Shown in pieces: positions 7,402-15,714 of a stretch of DNA of 64,000 nucleotides. The first letter of the stretch is position 1. Every line of letters begins with the position of its first letter. The notes below the pieces were generated by a model that was given only the letters and a program-made list of their open reading frames with translations, was not told where the DNA came from and did no database searches. The translations under genes were made by a program, and so were the position numbers. The stretch lies in contig NZ_JMGA01000024.1 in NCBI RefSeq assembly GCF_000765145.1, positions 90,875-154,874 on the forward strand, written 5' to 3'. The DNA is from Desulfosporosinus sp. HMP52. Its GTDB lineage: Bacteria > Bacillota > Desulfitobacteriia > Desulfitobacteriales > Desulfitobacteriaceae.

Positions 7402-8847
7402 CTAAGCTTCTTCAGTTAATGGCAAGTACACGGTGAAAACGGCTCCATGGCCGGGTTCGCTTTTCGCTGATACTTTTCCGCCATGCATTTCAACGATTTT
7501 TTTAACAATAGAAAGTCCTAAGCCCGTTCCGGTTCCACGCCTCGATCTGGATTTATCGACCTTATAAAATCTTTCCCAAATATTTTCAATTTCTTCCCGA
7601 GGAATGCCGGGTCCTGAATTTTCCACGGATATAAACGTACAATTGTACTCCATACCCAACTCTACACGCACTGCACCACCTACTTCCGAATGTTTAATGG
7701 CATTATCCAATAAATTGGTAAGAACCTGTTTGAGGCGATCGATGTTTCCCCATATGGTAATCGTTTGTTCTGGCACAGAGAGCGTAAGATTAATTTCTTT
7801 AGAATTTGCCATATTTCTTAAACGCTCAACGGTGATTTGAGCGAGTTTATTCATAACCACATATTCCATTTCATCAAAGGTTTTGGCAGCTTCCATTCCC
7901 TTTAAGTCGAGTAAATCATCCACCAGGCGCCTGAGACGCTCGGATTCGTCAATAATGTTGCTTAGATAGAGTTTCTCCTGTTCCTTCGACTTGACTAGCC
8001 CGTCTAACACTGCCTCGGAAAAGCCTTGGATCACCGTTAAGGGAGTGCGTAATTCATGTGAGACATCGGAAAGTAATTCCTGCCTTAGGTGATCAAGTCT
8101 TTCGATAGCCTCGATTTTCTCTTCAAGCTCTGTAGACATACGATTGAATGACCTGGCGAGCCGCCCAACTTCATCTTCAGAAGTAACCGGAATTTGCCTA
8201 CCAAATTCGCCTTCGGTAATTTGGCGCGCTGTTTCTTCCATTCTAGCAAGAGGACGAATCATCTTTCGAGATACAAATATACTTAATATAGTAGCTAAAA
8301 CAATCCCTATCAAAGCTCCTATTAGTGTAATTCCCAAAATACTATTAACATGTTGCTTCATGGCATCAATTGGACTAAAGATTACTACCAAACCAATAAC
8401 CCTGGTATCTTTTTTTAAAGGAACTGCTACAAGAAACTGCTCTTCATGGACCCCATCAATCTTTCCCGCAAACACAACATTTTTACCAGCGAGAATTTGC
8501 TCTTTAAATCCTGGCTCTAAAAGCAATTTTCTAGGTGATTGATCTTGAGATGTTTGACCGTACAAAGTGTTTCCATCGATATCCATAATGGCAGTTTTTG
8601 CACTTAAAACTTTAGTCAAAATATCTAATCTATCATTAATTACCGATTTCTGAGTGATTTCATATTTGTTAAACATTATTACGATTTCTTCTGCCTCATT
8701 TATAAAAAAACGTGCTTGTTGATTATAAACCATGGAAGTAATCTGCTTGGCCTGTATTCCAACGGAAAACAGATAAACAGCAAGGACGATTAGTACAATT
8801 GCTAACCAAAGCTTACTTACTAAGCTATTTCTTAATGACCACTTAAT
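7402..8847 (-). CDS. Sensor histidine kinase of TCS-1, non-canonical start
   Basis: Membrane kinase: TM1 (KLWLAIVLIVLAVYLF), extracellular sensor of about 130 residues, TM2 (IGALIGIVLATILSIFV), HAMP, HisKA with SHELRTPLT, and HATPase (N, GxGIP and TGLGLS boxes). PhoR/ResE-like. The first canonical start in frame is ATG at 8733, which would delete TM1. Upstream the frame is open to a TAG and contains no ATG, GTG or TTG. An ATT at 8847 (ATT-AAG-TGG) fits the expected N-terminus, lies 12 bp after GGGGTGGG and overlaps the regulator stop by 16 bp. I annotate ATT as the start. Confidence 0.8.
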   Translation of the reverse strand: MKWSLRNSLVSKLWLAIVLIVLAVYLFSVGIQAKQITSMVYNQQARFFINEAEEIVIMFNKYEITQKSVINDRLDILTKVLSAKTAIMDIDGNTLYGQTSQDQSPRKLLLEPGFKEQILAGKNVVFAGKIDGVHEEQFLVAVPLKKDTRVIGLVVIFSPIDAMKQHVNSILGITLIGALIGIVLATILSIFVSRKMIRPLARMEETARQITEGEFGRQIPVTSEDEVGRLARSFNRMSTELEEKIEAIERLDHLRQELLSDVSHELRTPLTVIQGFSEAVLDGLVKSKEQEKLYLSNIIDESERLRRLVDDLLDLKGMEAAKTFDEMEYVVMNKLAQITVERLRNMANSKEINLTLSVPEQTITIWGNIDRLKQVLTNLLDNAIKHSEVGGAVRVELGMEYNCTFISVENSGPGIPREEIENIWERFYKVDKSRSRRGTGTGLGLSIVKKIVEMHGGKVSAKSEPGHGAVFTVYLPLTEEA

Positions 8848-9521
8848 TCGAATTTGTAACCCACCCCTCTAACGGTCTGAATAAAGTCACTGTGACCCAC
8901 TTGGCTTTCGAGCTTAGATCTTAAACGATTGATGTGGGTATCAACAGTACGGGAATCCCCGCAGTAATCGTATCCCCAGACCATGTTGAGTAACTGATCT
9001 CGACTATAGATTTGCCCCGGCCTTTTTGCTAGGCAATGCAACAGCTCAAATTCTTTAGACGTTAAGCTTATGTTTATTCCATCTACTTCGACTTCACGAG
9101 TAATCTGATTGACTTTAAGACCAGGGTAAGCAAGGATATGTTCCTTACTTTCTTCCCCTTCCAGCCTTCTTAAAACTGCCTTGACTCGGGCACTGAGTTC
9201 ACGTGGGCTAAACGGTTTTACGACGTAATCATCAGCCCCTAAATCAAACCCTAACACTCGATCATTTTCTTCTCCCTTGGCTGTTAGCATGATAATAGGA
9301 ATCTTGGTTTCCTTTCTTAATATCTTGCAGACCGTCCAGCCATCTAATCCAGGCATCATCAGATCGAGGATGACGATATCCGGATTATCGTTCCGAACCA
9401 TCTCCAACGCTTTGTTTCCATCCTCTGCCTGGCAGACATCAAAACCTTCTGCTTCAAGGTAGAGGCACACAATTTCCCTAATTCGGTCGTCATCGTCAGC
9501 TATTAAAACCTTATTGTTCAA
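8832..9521 (-). CDS. OmpR-family response regulator of TCS-1
   Basis: 229 residues from TTG at 9521, which has AGGAGG 7 bp upstream; an in-frame ATG at 9554 lies inside the previous gene and lacks an SD. Receiver domain with acidic cluster DDDD, phospho-acceptor in VILDLMMPG, T in MLTAKGE and K in VVKPFSPREL. The C-terminal winged helix has SLTSKEFELLHCLA and DTHINRLRSKLE. Cytosolic transcription factor paired with the kinase downstream. Its operon carries the TTAAC-type box, so it is my candidate for the protein binding all five such boxes. Confidence 0.92.
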   Translation of the reverse strand: MNNKVLIADDDDRIREIVCLYLEAEGFDVCQAEDGNKALEMVRNDNPDIVILDLMMPGLDGWTVCKILRKETKIPIIMLTAKGEENDRVLGFDLGADDYVVKPFSPRELSARVKAVLRRLEGEESKEHILAYPGLKVNQITREVEVDGINISLTSKEFELLHCLAKRPGQIYSRDQLLNMVWGYDYCGDSRTVDTHINRLRSKLESQVGHSDFIQTVRGVGYKFELSGH

Positions 9522-9538
9522 TGTTGCTCCTCCTAAAG

Positions 9539-9844
9539 TTATTGACAACACCAATTCCTAATTACATTACTCAAGCTATTATCTTGAGGACTACTATACC
9601 AATAGTAGTCAGGCTGATAGTTTGGATTTCTTGGACTGTACAATGATCCGCTGATATCAGGCTTAGCTGATGTAGCATCAGGTATACTTTTATTTGGAAT
9701 AGCTGTAGAAGATGGAATAGGTTGGGCTTGTATTGGACTAGCATTTAGTTGCCAAGGCCGGGGCTCTGCAAATGCTTTTGTTAGAAAAAGACCTGCTACA
9801 GTTAATGTGATAATAATAAATATCATTAATGCCTTCTTCCTCAT
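9539..9844 (-). CDS. Small exported or anchored protein, first gene of TCS-1 operon
   Basis: 101 residues: a signal peptide or membrane anchor (KKALMIFIIITLTVAGLFLTKAFA), then a Pro/Ser/Tyr-rich extracellular part (YSPRNPNYQPDYYWYSSP) ending in WCCQ. No recognised domain. It ends 18 bp before the regulator start, so it is cotranscribed with TCS-1 and could be a signal-input or feedback protein for the kinase (inference). Confidence 0.65.
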   Translation of the reverse strand: MRKKALMIFIIITLTVAGLFLTKAFAEPRPWQLNASPIQAQPIPSSTAIPNKSIPDATSAKPDISGSLYSPRNPNYQPDYYWYSSPQDNSLSNVIRNWCCQ

Positions 9845-9877
9845 TGTAGTCCCCCCATTATCTCAATCAATAACTAT

Positions 9878-9932
9878 ATTATATCTTAAGAGGATTACAT
9901 TAAGTTAACGGATTTTTAACATTTTTGTTAAA
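9878..9932 (-). promoter_or_regulatory. TTAAC-type box of the TCS-1 operon
   Basis: The clearest member of the set. Minus-strand TTTAACAAAAAT, GTTAAAAATCC and GTTAACTTAAT have an 11-bp period, then a perfect TATAAT at 9878-9883, 26 bp from the last repeat. Its place in front of the regulator's own operon suggests autoregulation. Confidence 0.65.
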
Positions 9933-10021
9933 CTTCACTCTTCGAATAGAACCAGAACTAATTGATAACCTCCTACATTGGTGCTGGAGATTCAATTTGT
10001 CTTTCTATTAATTCCACTTCA

Positions 10022-11197
10022 TCAGGGGGAGTTTACAAGCCCCTCGTTATGGAACACATGTTTTTTAAATGAAGGCAATGGCAACAGTATCTCTACCCGA
10101 ACCCCTCGATCACTCCTATTAGTAATAGAAATCCTTCCTCCGTGTTGATAAAGGATACGGTGCACAACAGATAGGCCTAATCCTGTCCCTTTCTCTTTCA
10201 TCGTAAAAAAAGGATCATAGATATAAGGCAGGGCGTCTGGCGAAATCCCAGGCCCCTCGTCACTGACGGCGAAACCTATAAACCCATCATGATGAACTTC
10301 CTCTAAAAGAATCACTCTGCCTTCCCCCTGGGCATCGATAGCATTAATTAGAATATTTATAATAACTTGCTTAACCTGGTCCGAGTCCACTTCAACCTCT
10401 TGATCTTCACATGGATTTCTCACCTGTTTTAATTCCATACGGCTTTGCCTGAGGGCAGGTTGAATCAAGGCGACTCCTTCATCCAAGAGTTTTCCCAAGT
10501 CAATCCTTTCGCGTACCGATTCTTTTGGCCGAGCAAAGCTCAAGAACTCACTCACTAAGCGATTCAACCGTTCACACTCTTCTAGCAGTACCCTACAGTA
10601 TTCTGTAACGACTCCATCGTCGCATTTTTCCTGGGTCAGCATTTGGATGCTTACTTTCATAATCCCCAAGGGATTGCGTATTTCATGAGCCAAACCAGCA
10701 CTCATATGACCTAGTGCCGTTAATCGTTCCGTTTGCCGAATCTCACTCTCTAATCGTTCGCGTTCCTGACCCTCACGCTTTAACTTTACAACTAATTCTT
10801 TTTGAACCGTTAAGGCCATTTGGTATTTGCGTTTGGCTTTTCGCTCTTCTTCAGTCAAGAAGCCAGTTAACCAACCGATAACATTAATCAGGCCAACTTC
10901 CACCCACTGCGTATACATGGCCGATGGCGTCATCCCCGGGAAGTCTATCATGAAGGGCAGAATAAGGATCGTTATAATCAAACCGGATACGATCCCTCCA
11001 ACAGGTCCAAAACGCATAGCTGCATAAATCACGGGAAGGTAATACCCAAATTGTAATAGGATATGAAAATTCATTTCGTAATGGTAATTCGTGTAGTGAA
11101 TAGCAGTTAAAAATACCACGACAAGCCCTATTGAAATAAGATCAAAGTGGATTCGGGCACGACTTTTAGTAGTTTGTTCATGATCGAAATTCTGCAA
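10022..11197 (-). CDS. NtrB-like sensor histidine kinase
   Basis: About 391 residues from TTG at 11197, which has AGAGGTGG at good spacing; an alternative TTG at 11257 overlaps the regulator stop but lacks an SD. Four or five membrane helices near the N-terminus (LISIGLVVVFLTAIHY, ILLQFGYYLPVIYAAMRFG, GGIVSGLIITILILPF, VGLINVIGWLTGFL), a coiled coil, HisKA with GLAHEIRNPLG, and HATPase with DEGPGI and GTGLGLSV. Forms a pair with the NtrC-type regulator just upstream. A decayed copy of its C-terminus lies at 1618-1700. Confidence 0.88.
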   Translation of the reverse strand: MQNFDHEQTTKSRARIHFDLISIGLVVVFLTAIHYTNYHYEMNFHILLQFGYYLPVIYAAMRFGPVGGIVSGLIITILILPFMIDFPGMTPSAMYTQWVEVGLINVIGWLTGFLTEEERKAKRKYQMALTVQKELVVKLKREGQERERLESEIRQTERLTALGHMSAGLAHEIRNPLGIMKVSIQMLTQEKCDDGVVTEYCRVLLEECERLNRLVSEFLSFARPKESVRERIDLGKLLDEGVALIQPALRQSRMELKQVRNPCEDQEVEVDSDQVKQVIINILINAIDAQGEGRVILLEEVHHDGFIGFAVSDEGPGISPDALPYIYDPFFTMKEKGTGLGLSVVHRILYQHGGRISITNRSDRGVRVEILLPLPSFKKHVFHNEGLVNSP

Positions 11198-11244
11198 AAG
11201 AAAACCACCACCTCTATGCTTATTCAGAAAAAACTCTTGATAAC

Positions 11245-12603
11245 TCAAATCCCCCAATGGGGATCTATTCCGTATTTCTCTAAACGGTATAAAAAGGCAT
11301 GTCTGGACAGCCCCAAACGTTTTGCCGCCTGACTTTGGTTCCCACCCGTTTGTTCCATGGCCTGATGAAGGAAGGATTTCTCGATTTTTTCTAGGGAAAC
11401 CCCTTCTGAAGGTAGTACAAATGGACAGGGGCCCTTCTCCTTTGTTGAGGAAGTCTTAATGACGGCCAATCCATCTGCCCCGATCACTGTTCCCGAGGAA
11501 ATTATCACCATACGTTCAATGACATTTTCCAGTTCACGCACGTTTCCCGGCCAGCTATAGGCCATGAGTTGATTAAGAACTCCAGGACCAAGCTTCTTGC
11601 TATGCCCATAGTTTCTAAGTTTCTTTAAGAAATGTTCTGCAAGGTAGGGAATATCCTCCTGACGTTCCCTTAAAGGAGGAATCGAAATTGGAAAGACACT
11701 AAGACGATAATAAAGATCCTCCCGAAAACATCCTTCCTGAGTCTCTTTAATTAAATCCCGATTCGTCGCCGCAATAATCCGTACATCGACTTTGATGGTT
11801 TTCTCTCCCCCGACTCGTTCAAAGGTTCGCTCTTGAAGTACCCGCAACAGTTTGGCTTGGACGTTTAAGGACAATTCGCCGATCTCATCGAGAAAGAGAG
11901 TGCCCCCTTCGGCTAATTCGAAACGACCCGTCTTTCGAGCATGGGCACCTGTAAACGCCCCTTTTTCATGTCCAAACAATTCGCTCTCCAGTAGGGTCTC
12001 CGTCAACGCGGCACAATTAACCCGGATAAAAGGTCTTTCGACACGCGGACTTAAGGTATGTATCGCATTAGCTACTAATTCCTTTCCCGTACCAGATTCT
12101 CCTTGAATAAGTACTGTTGCTGGAGTGAGGGCGACTCGCTCCACTAAATGCTTAACCTTTTGCATTGCTTCACTGTTCCCAACCAGTTGCCAGCTGTTAC
12201 TTTGGACCTCCCCTTTAAGATAATCCACTTGCTCACGTAGTCTTTCTACCTCAAAGGCTTTAGAGATAGTGATAAGCAATTCTTCAATATCGAAGGGTTT
12301 CATCAAATAGTCATGAGCCCCAGCCTTCATGGCCTCTATCGCCGAAGCTGTGCTCCCGTGCGCGGTCATCATAACAATCATTAAATCCGGATAATGCTCT
12401 TTAAGCTTTCTTAGCACACTTAACCCATCTAGTTTTGGCATCTTTAAATCCACAAGGACAAGATCTGGGCGTTCCGCCAAGGCTTGATCTAAGGCGAGTT
12501 GCCCGTCCTCCGCTGTCTCCACATCATAGCCGGCTTTACTTAATGTCCGTTCCAAAACCCAGCGCATATTCGCTTCATCATCCGCGATTAGTATCCTTCG
12601 CAT
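11245..12603 (-). CDS. NtrC-family sigma-54 activator
   Basis: About 452 residues from the ATG at 12603 (GAGGAGG upstream, reading MRRILIADDEA). Receiver domain (LVDLKMPKLDG), AAA+ domain with Walker A GESGTGKE, the sigma-54 contact loop GAFTGA, Walker B GGTLFLDEIGEL, an arginine finger region (REDLYYRLSVFPI), and a Fis-type HTH (QSQAAKRLGLSRHAFLYRLEKYG). Such proteins remodel RNA polymerase-sigma54 from an upstream site. Two palindromic operators and a sigma-54 promoter lie immediately upstream, facing the other way, and make the plus-strand operon at 12909 its probable target. Confidence 0.93.
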   Translation of the reverse strand: MRRILIADDEANMRWVLERTLSKAGYDVETAEDGQLALDQALAERPDLVLVDLKMPKLDGLSVLRKLKEHYPDLMIVMMTAHGSTASAIEAMKAGAHDYLMKPFDIEELLITISKAFEVERLREQVDYLKGEVQSNSWQLVGNSEAMQKVKHLVERVALTPATVLIQGESGTGKELVANAIHTLSPRVERPFIRVNCAALTETLLESELFGHEKGAFTGAHARKTGRFELAEGGTLFLDEIGELSLNVQAKLLRVLQERTFERVGGEKTIKVDVRIIAATNRDLIKETQEGCFREDLYYRLSVFPISIPPLRERQEDIPYLAEHFLKKLRNYGHSKKLGPGVLNQLMAYSWPGNVRELENVIERMVIISSGTVIGADGLAVIKTSSTKEKGPCPFVLPSEGVSLEKIEKSFLHQAMEQTGGNQSQAAKRLGLSRHAFLYRLEKYGIDPHWGI

Positions 12604-12620
12604 ATCCATCCTCCTCAAAG

Positions 12621-12658
12621 TGTGGGATTTCCTACAACATAGTGTGGGAAATCCCACA
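12621..12658. promoter_or_regulatory. Two tandem palindromic activator sites
   Basis: Site 1 TGTGGGA-tt-TCCTACA (12621-12636, one mismatch) and site 2 TGTGGGA-aa-TCCCACA (12643-12658, perfect) have their starts 22 bp apart, two helical turns. Tandem dyads on one helix face are typical of NtrC-type activators. They abut the activator gene's SD and sit about 200-235 bp before the sigma-54 promoter. Confidence 0.75.
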
Positions 12659-12856
12659 CTTTTACTAATCTAAAACTAATATTCTTTCATTTTATAAAGG
12701 AAGCCTTTAAATTTTCTGATCAAAAATCCTTTATATTTAAATTTTTTCTCGAACGGATTAAGACCGATCTAAACTGGATTAATCCCTATGTACAGTATGC
12801 AAGGAGCTTCATTAAAAATTTATAGTTCTAACTTCGCGCACCTCTTTCCTCTAAAA

Positions 12857-12872
12857 TGGCATGGCTTTTGCA
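12857..12872 (+). promoter_or_regulatory. Sigma-54 promoter
   Basis: TGGCAT-GGCTT-TTGCA matches the -24/-12 consensus. The invariant GG (12858-12859) and GC (12870-12871) are separated by exactly ten bases. Transcription would start near 12883, after an in-frame ATG at 12861, so that ATG cannot be the start of the following gene. Confidence 0.85.
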
Positions 12873-12908
12873 TATATCCTAATCGAAATAAAATTTAGGA
12901 GTGTGTTC

Positions 12909-13559
12909 ATGAAAAAGAAATTATTATCCCTGATAGTCCTAACTCTAGTGTCCTTTATGATATTTGCCCTTCCAACAATGGCAGATACTAAACCGGCCGC
13001 ACCCGATACTCATTCCGAGGCTGACATGAAAGACATGTCAGACCAGGAAATGTCCGGCCATTCAGAAGCTGAAGGTCAAACCGAAGTAATCGTTGCTAAG
13101 GAAGGCAAATTCCAAGTAAGTGTACAGTCTGAACCTGAGAAACCGGCGCCAAAAAAGCCAGTAAACATCATGATTACTGTGAAAAATGAAGCTACAGGAG
13201 AACCTGTTCTCGATGCCTCCATAAATGTTGAAATGATGCTCATGGAGGCCGGTGAGCACGGCAACATGGCCGGCATGGACAGTTCCTCCGCAACAACCCT
13301 TCAAGGACAAGCTAAACTCGACAACATGGAACCGGGAATGTACTCAGTCACCCTCACCCCAACCAAGAAGGGGGATTGGACCCAGGACATCTTTATCAGT
13401 TCCCCGACTCTCGGAGAAACCACCGTCTCTGTACCACTTACCGTAACCAAGACTGGCCCGAACTGGATTCTCATCGGGAGTGTTGGCGGAGTCGTCGTAT
13501 TGGCCGGCATATTTGCCCAAATTCTAAAACGTAAGCAAAATTCTTCAAAGGAGGTTTAA
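12909..13559 (+). CDS. Membrane-anchored YtkA/FixH-like protein
   Basis: 216 residues. ATG at 12909 has AGGAG upstream and lies after the sigma-54 start site. Signal peptide (KKKLLSLIVLTLVSFMIFALPTMA), a His/Met/Asp-rich spacer (HSEADMKDMSDQEMSGHSE), then a beta-sandwich of about 110 residues of the YtkA/FixH kind (FQVSVQSEPEKPAPKKPVN ... YSVTLTPTKKGDW), and a C-terminal membrane helix with a basic cytoplasmic end. The His/Met-rich spacer suggests metal binding. First gene of the sigma-54 operon; 2 bp gap to the next gene. Confidence 0.8.
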   Translation: MKKKLLSLIVLTLVSFMIFALPTMADTKPAAPDTHSEADMKDMSDQEMSGHSEAEGQTEVIVAKEGKFQVSVQSEPEKPAPKKPVNIMITVKNEATGEPVLDASINVEMMLMEAGEHGNMAGMDSSSATTLQGQAKLDNMEPGMYSVTLTPTKKGDWTQDIFISSPTLGETTVSVPLTVTKTGPNWILIGSVGGVVVLAGIFAQILKRKQNSSKEV

Positions 13560-13561
13560 TA

Positions 13562-14926
13562 ATGAGTCAACCATTAAAGCCTAAATCCTCTCAAAAAAGG
13601 AACTTTCTTAAGTTTAAACCTCTCAAATGGTTTTTGCAAAGTTCACTGTATCCAAGTATCTTCCAATGGGCAGCCGTGCTTGTTTTCGCGGTCATCATGG
13701 TCCAAACTCTAGCCGGACCCACCAGCGCCCATGATAACTTCGGTACTGCCGCTACTTGGGTTCTTTGGTGGCCACTCTTACCTCTCTTCTTCTTCCTATT
13801 CGGCCGGTTCTGGTGTGCAGTTTGCCCCTTTGCCTGGGTGAGTGATTTGACACAGAAGGTTTTTGGGGCCAATCGTAAAGCCCCTAACTTCCTGAGGAAA
13901 TATGGACTATGGATCATTGATATCACCTTCATTTTTATCACTTGGGCCGACCACATTTGGGGGGTCGTTGAATCCCCCAGAGGATCTGGTACCCTCTTGC
14001 TACTCATCCTAGGTGGCGTCATGGTCACTGCAATGTTCTTTGAACGCCGTACTTGGTGCCGATATTTATGTTTCCTCGGTAGTTTGTCGGGTAACTATTC
14101 TCGCGCCGGTATGTTAGAATTACGCGCTGACAGAGAAATCTGTAAAACATGTACAACTCGGGATTGCTACAAAGGCAACAAAAAAACAGCGGGTTGTCCG
14201 ATGTTTGAGTTTCCGATGGCTATGGAAAATAACGCCAACTGCAATCTATGTGGGAATTGCATCAAAAGCTGCCCCCATGATTCTATTCGACTAAGCCCTC
14301 GCAAACCAACCAGTGAATTTTGGTCTATGACTAGGGCACATTTCGAGGAGTCTTTCCTAGCCATCGTTATCGTCGGGATTGTCTTTGTCCAAAATATTAC
14401 CATGTTGGATTTTTACCAGTCCTACCTTAAGTGGGCAGGGATGACATTGGGTCTTAGCAAGGATATCGCCTTTACGATAATCTTTATCATCGCAATGACG
14501 ACTCCGGTCTTGCTACTTTACGCGGCATCTGCAGTTTCCAAGCGTTATTCAGGTGAAACGATACGAAATGCCTTTGCGCGTTTTGGTTATGCAGTCATTC
14601 CACTTGACCTGGCTTCTCACATGGCCCACAACTTGTTCCATCTTCTGGCGGAAGGAAAGTCAATCTACTACACGTTCATGGGGTTATTCGGAGTGCATAT
14701 CGAGGGCCCAACCGACTTCGTTTCTGACCCGACGATTCAAATAATGCAATACGTCCTGGTCATCGCCGGAACTCTCGGATCTCTTTACACGGCTTATAGG
14801 ATTGCCAAAAAGAATTATGGAACCCAAAAAGCGCTATCCGTTGCTATGCCGTATCTAGTCGTCATCTCGATCTTCGGTGTACTGAACTTCTTAACCTTCG
14901 TGGTTAGAATGAGTATGCGGATGTAA
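13562..14926 (+). CDS. Polyferredoxin-type membrane protein (NapH/NosR-like)
   Basis: 454 residues. About six membrane helices, with CAVCP and CRYLC on the cytoplasmic edge as in NapH/CcoG/NosR C-terminal domains. A ferredoxin-like insert follows, with CKTCTTRDC ... CPMFEFP and a classical CNLCGNCIKSCP 4Fe-4S motif. Such proteins carry electrons between the quinone pool or cytosol and periplasmic-side acceptors. Its place between the YtkA-like and DUF2318 proteins suggests electron supply for metal reduction or for an extracytoplasmic redox step (inference). Confidence 0.85.
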   Translation: MSQPLKPKSSQKRNFLKFKPLKWFLQSSLYPSIFQWAAVLVFAVIMVQTLAGPTSAHDNFGTAATWVLWWPLLPLFFFLFGRFWCAVCPFAWVSDLTQKVFGANRKAPNFLRKYGLWIIDITFIFITWADHIWGVVESPRGSGTLLLLILGGVMVTAMFFERRTWCRYLCFLGSLSGNYSRAGMLELRADREICKTCTTRDCYKGNKKTAGCPMFEFPMAMENNANCNLCGNCIKSCPHDSIRLSPRKPTSEFWSMTRAHFEESFLAIVIVGIVFVQNITMLDFYQSYLKWAGMTLGLSKDIAFTIIFIIAMTTPVLLLYAASAVSKRYSGETIRNAFARFGYAVIPLDLASHMAHNLFHLLAEGKSIYYTFMGLFGVHIEGPTDFVSDPTIQIMQYVLVIAGTLGSLYTAYRIAKKNYGTQKALSVAMPYLVVISIFGVLNFLTFVVRMSMRM

Positions 14927-14934
14927 TAAAGGCC

Positions 14935-14963
14935 TTCAGGTGGAGCCTAAAACTCCACCTGAA
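14935..14963 (+). terminator. Intra-operon hairpin
   Basis: TTCAGGTGGAG/CTCCACCTGAA, an 11-bp perfect stem right after the stop of the polyferredoxin gene. No T-run follows, so it is more likely an RNA-stabilising or partial-termination element than a true terminator. Confidence 0.45.
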
Positions 14964-15015
14964 CCATGGTTCCGATACTAAGTTCCTATTACTTTTCACA
15001 GGGAGGAAATACCAT

Positions 15016-15600
15016 TTGAAAACTAATCATGTGGGCAAAAACCAGAAATTTACCCAACCCCAAAAGAGCAATACCCTGCTTTTTACTATTGTCGGCATTT
15101 TAACCGTTGTAATTATGATAGGAACCTATATCATAGTTGCTAACGGCAATAAACCTAGTGTCTCTGTCAATGCAGCTGCTGATATTGGACAAAAGATGAA
15201 TTATAGTTCTGAAGTTAAACTAGAACAAACGAAAGTCGAAAGTAAAGTTGAAAACGGACAGGCCATTGTGACAACTCTCAGTGCCGTTAAAGAAAATAAG
15301 TTTATCTGGACAGAATATAAAGCGAACGGAAAAAGAATTCCTCTGACAGCCTTTATCCAACCTGATGGTAAAGTCATGGTAGCAGTCAGCTTCTGTGAAC
15401 CTTGTAAGGGAGAAACCTTTCACATTATTGGCAATCAAATCGTTTGCAACGTTTGCGGAACCGTCTGGGATCTACAGACACTCAAAGGAATAAGTGGCGG
15501 TTGTCAAGCCTATCCCCCGGAAGCATTGACCTACTCTTTAAATGGGGATAATCTAGAAATTCCTCAATCTATCTTAGACGCGTGGGCACCTAGAGTTTAA
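15016..15600 (+). CDS. DUF2318 (FtrD-like) membrane-anchored protein
   Basis: 194 residues from TTG at 15016 with GGAGG upstream. One N-terminal membrane helix (LLFTIVGILTVVIMIGTYIIV), then an extracellular domain with two CxxC motifs (CEPCKGETF and CNVCGTVWD) and a final GGCQAYPPEAL. This is the pattern of DUF2318, the Fe-S or metal-binding domain seen in Ftr/P19-type iron uptake loci, where it accompanies MacB-like ABC proteins as it does here. Likely handles iron or electrons outside the membrane. Confidence 0.82.
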   Translation: MKTNHVGKNQKFTQPQKSNTLLFTIVGILTVVIMIGTYIIVANGNKPSVSVNAAADIGQKMNYSSEVKLEQTKVESKVENGQAIVTTLSAVKENKFIWTEYKANGKRIPLTAFIQPDGKVMVAVSFCEPCKGETFHIIGNQIVCNVCGTVWDLQTLKGISGGCQAYPPEALTYSLNGDNLEIPQSILDAWAPRV

Positions 15601-15636
15601 TTCTCTAAAGGTTGGCCATTGTAACATAGTTAGCCA

Positions 15637-15662
15637 AACGCACTCGTTCTTACGAGTGCGTT
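15637..15662 (+). terminator. Strong hairpin before ABC genes
   Basis: AACGCACTCG-TTCTTA-CGAGTGCGTT, a 10-bp perfect stem in the 114-bp gap between the DUF2318 gene and the ABC ATPase gene. Only TT-C-ATT follows, so read-through is likely. It may set the ratio of the two halves of the operon. Confidence 0.5.
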
Positions 15663-15714
15663 CATTCTTACAAGTCAACGTCCTTTAGTTCTTACAATTC
15701 AGGAGGAATTAGCT

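Noticed and set aside
12861..12908. Upstream ATG for the YtkA-like protein
   Set aside because: It lies inside the sigma-54 promoter, before the expected transcription start, and the signal peptide begins at 12909.
13591..14028. 145-codon minus-strand frame opposite the polyferredoxin gene
   Set aside because: Composition and lack of SD mark it as a shadow of the strongly coding plus strand.
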